NCBI GenBank assembly: GCA_019454665.1
Contig: JACFNW010000081.1
Span: forward strand, 1-8,079
Direction of reading: 5' to 3'
Source of the DNA: Fimbriimonadaceae bacterium
GTDB taxonomy: Bacteria > Armatimonadota > Fimbriimonadia > Fimbriimonadales > Fimbriimonadaceae
Length of the DNA: 8,079 nucleotides
Part shown: in pieces, positions 6,327-8,079 of the stretch
Layout of the letters: every line of letters starts with the position of its first letter
Position numbering within the stretch: the stretch's first letter is position 1
Translations under genes and position numbers: made by a program
The notes under the pieces: model-generated
The model's input: only the letters and a program-made list of their open reading frames with translations
What the model was told of the DNA's origin: nothing
Databases searched by the model: none

Positions 6327-7445
6327 GTGAACGAGCCGGACTGGAGCGCCAAGGCGTTCATCGTGGACGACGACGCCGACAATCACCTGCTGATTCGGCA
6401 TGCCCTCAAAGACACGCCGAACATCCAAGTGTTCGGCACGACCGACTGCACCGCCGCCGTCCAGATGTTCGAGGAGATACAACCGGACATCGTCTTGATG
6501 GACCTGCACATGTCTCCGATCTCGGGTTTCGAGGTCATCGAGCGCATCCTGGCCAGAGTGCCCCCCACGACCTACCTGCCGATTCTCGTGCTGACAGGCG
6601 ACGACTCGACCGAGTCCAAGCGGCGCGCGCTGGCCATGGGGGCAAAGGACTTCGTCAGCAAGTTCGCCGATCACGACGAAGTGTTGCTGCGGACGCGGAA
6701 CCTGTTGCAGACCCGCCTCCTTTACAAGGAAATCGAACATCAGAAGGCCACGCTGGAAATCCGAGTCGCCGAGCGAACCGCCGAACTCGAGCAAGCCCAG
6801 CGCGACGTGTTGACCCGGTTGGCCCTTGCCGCGGAATACCGAGACGACGATACGGGCCACCACACCAAGCGGGTGGGCAACCTATCGGCGCTCATCGCGC
6901 AAGCGGCCGGCCTCGCCAACGACGAAGTCGAGAACATCCGCATCACGGCACCGTTGCACGACTTGGGCAAGATCGGCCTCCCCGACGGCATCCTGCTCAA
7001 GCCGGGACTGTTGACCGACTTTGAACGCGAGACTATTCGCCAACACGTGCTCGTAGGACGGCAGATTCTCTCGGGCTCGACGTCTCAACTGCTTCAGTTG
7101 GCCGAGTGCATCGCCTATTCGCACCACGAACGTTGGGACGGCAAGGGGTACCCGGAGGGACTAAGCGGCGAAGCGATCCCCATCGTCGGTCGTATCGTGG
7201 CCGTCGCGGACGTCTTCGACGCGCTTCTCCACCCGCGCCCCTACAAGAGCGCATGGGAGTTCGCGGACGCGTGCAACTACATGCACGACCAGTCAGGCTT
7301 TCAGTTCGATCCGGCGATGGTTGATGCTCTCGACCGAGTTTTGGAGAGCCTGAGAATCGTCTCGAACGAACTCTTTGACGAGGTCATTGGCGAACCCGAT
7401 GCCGAAGTGGTCGAAGGCTACCGCTCACGCATACGCCTGGACTGA
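6327..7445 (+). CDS. Response regulator with HD-GYP c-di-GMP phosphodiesterase domain (RpfG type)
   Basis: This 372-residue cytoplasmic protein combines an N-terminal receiver (about residues 8-125) with an HD-GYP domain (about 160-345), joined by a charged helical linker at about 130-160. The receiver has the acidic pocket FIVDDDADN (14-16), the phosphoacceptor Asp59 in VLMDLHM, Thr90 in VLTGDD and Lys112 in FVSKF, where the usual KP is KF. The HD-GYP domain has Glu170, HDLGKIGLPDG (His211, Asp212), His240, HHERWDGKGYPEG (His266, His267 and GYP at 274-276) and VAVADVFDAL (Asp295), so the metal-ligand set looks complete. Family knowledge: such proteins hydrolyse cyclic di-GMP when phosphorylated by a partner kinase and control motility or surface life. 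No kinase gene is in the window. The start is GTG 6327 by its ribosome binding site; an ATG at 6288 would add 13 residues and GTG 6249 would add 26, with no domain in the extra part. It is transcribed alone, after a 102-base gap. Confidence 0.93.
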   Translation: MNEPDWSAKAFIVDDDADNHLLIRHALKDTPNIQVFGTTDCTAAVQMFEEIQPDIVLMDLHMSPISGFEVIERILARVPPTTYLPILVLTGDDSTESKRRALAMGAKDFVSKFADHDEVLLRTRNLLQTRLLYKEIEHQKATLEIRVAERTAELEQAQRDVLTRLALAAEYRDDDTGHHTKRVGNLSALIAQAAGLANDEVENIRITAPLHDLGKIGLPDGILLKPGLLTDFERETIRQHVLVGRQILSGSTSQLLQLAECIAYSHHERWDGKGYPEGLSGEAIPIVGRIVAVADVFDALLHPRPYKSAWEFADACNYMHDQSGFQFDPAMVDALDRVLESLRIVSNELFDEVIGEPDAEVVEGYRSRIRLD

Positions 7446-8079
7446 CTAGCGGGCGATGCCGCAGAAGTCCATCAGTTTCTCGTTCGTCAAGCCCGCGAAC
7501 TGCTGGTGCTTGACCAAGCCGACCAGCAGGTCGGAGGAGGCCAGCGCCTCGTCCAAACTCACCAGACCCGCATGCGCGACGGCATCGGTGGCATAGGGCT
7601 CCACGGCATCCACTTGAAGCCCACGTGCCCGCAACCCTTCGAAGATGTGGAGCGCCGGGCTCTCGCGGAAGTCGTCCACGTTCGGCTTGAACGCCAGCCC
7701 CAGGCAGGTGACTCGCGGCTCGCGACCCAGTTCGGCACGCAAGCGGTCGGCAGCGGCGCAGACCTTGTCCATGACGAACTCGGGCTTGGAGTCGTTGACG
7801 CGACGAGCACTCTCGATGAGCCTGGCCCGCTCGGGATCCATGGCCACGATGAACCACGGGTCCACAGCGATGCAATGGCCGCCCACGCCCGCGCCGGGCT
7901 GCAGGATCTTGACCCGGGGATGGTGGTTGGCGAGGGCGATCAGTTCCCACACGTCGATGCCCACACGGTCGCAGAGCATCGAGAGTTCGTTGGCGAACGC
8001 GATGTTCACGTCGCGATAGCTGTTCTCGACCAGCTTGGCCATCTCGGCGGTGCGGTCGTCGGTCTTCAGGACCTCGCCC
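7446..8079 (-). CDS. wecC: UDP-N-acetyl-D-mannosamine dehydrogenase (WecC type), 5' part cut by window edge
   Basis: The visible 210 residues are the C-terminal half of a nucleotide-sugar 6-dehydrogenase, which oxidises UDP-ManNAc to UDP-ManNAc uronate in two NAD-dependent steps for surface polysaccharide synthesis. The central helical domain begins within TAEMAKLVENSYRDVNIAFA, followed by VWELIALANHHPRVKILQPG and the active-site motif AGVGGHCIAVDPWF, with the catalytic Cys at 7872-7874. The UDP-binding C-terminal domain starts near VTCLGLAFKPNVDDFRESPA. From memory these motifs follow enterobacterial WecC closely, including the IAVDPWF variant that differs from UDP-glucose dehydrogenases and from WbpA-type enzymes. 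The N-terminal Rossmann domain lies outside the window; about half of a protein of roughly 420 residues is seen. Its TAG stop directly abuts the stop of the convergent HD-GYP gene. Confidence 0.93.
   Translation of the reverse strand, partial: GEVLKTDDRTAEMAKLVENSYRDVNIAFANELSMLCDRVGIDVWELIALANHHPRVKILQPGAGVGGHCIAVDPWFIVAMDPERARLIESARRVNDSKPEFVMDKVCAAADRLRAELGREPRVTCLGLAFKPNVDDFRESPALHIFEGLRARGLQVDAVEPYATDAVAHAGLVSLDEALASSDLLVGLVKHQQFAGLTNEKLMDFCGIAR

Noticed and set aside
7449..7462. Small hairpin GCGG/CCGC at the convergent gene boundary
   Set aside because: Only four base pairs, no T-run on either strand, and inside the wecC coding end; too weak to call a terminator.

Overview
The window is a GC-rich, densely coding stretch of bacterial chromosome. 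It carries seven protein genes, two of them cut by the window edges, and no RNA genes, insertion sequences or CRISPR arrays that I can see. Shine-Dalgarno sites of the AGGAG/GGAGG type precede several genes, while one gene (the ROK-family kinase) looks leaderless. The organism cannot be fixed from this sequence alone. The mix of genes (MoxR/DUF58/transglutaminase, AcuC-type deacetylase, response-regulator HD-GYP, WecC) would suit a free-living Gram-negative-type bacterium, perhaps Armatimonadota or a similar GC-rich phylum. That placement is a low-confidence inference.

Region 1 (1-3834, minus strand) is one operon, transcribed right to left: a MoxR AAA+ ATPase, then a DUF58 protein after a 31-base gap with a strong ribosome binding site, then a TgpA-like membrane transglutaminase whose GTG start overlaps the DUF58 stop by four bases. 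The transglutaminase runs off the left edge. This trio is a recurrent bacterial module. The usual inference is that MoxR acts as a chaperone-like ATPase for the DUF58 and membrane protease/transglutaminase partners at the cell envelope.

Region 2 (3835-3992) is a divergent intergenic region that should hold promoters for both directions. Region 3 (3993-6224, plus strand) is a three-gene cluster: a ROK-family sugar kinase that lacks two of the three zinc-ligand cysteines, a 40-residue acidic small protein that starts inside the kinase gene with a strong ribosome binding site, and an AcuC-like zinc-dependent deacetylase with all key residues intact. The kinase and deacetylase could act on a common acetylated metabolite or amino sugar, but nothing in the sequence proves this.

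Region 4 (6225-7445, plus strand) is a short leader with octamer repeats, a candidate -10 box and a strong Shine-Dalgarno site, followed by an RpfG-type response regulator with an HD-GYP c-di-GMP phosphodiesterase domain. Region 5 (7446-8079, minus strand) is the C-terminal half of a UDP-N-acetylmannosamine dehydrogenase (WecC type), whose stop codon directly abuts that of the convergent HD-GYP gene.

I did not find a clearly new defence, mobile or RNA-based system. The most unusual items are the zinc-motif-deficient ROK kinase, the small coupled gene after it, and the repeated octamer in the HD-GYP leader.
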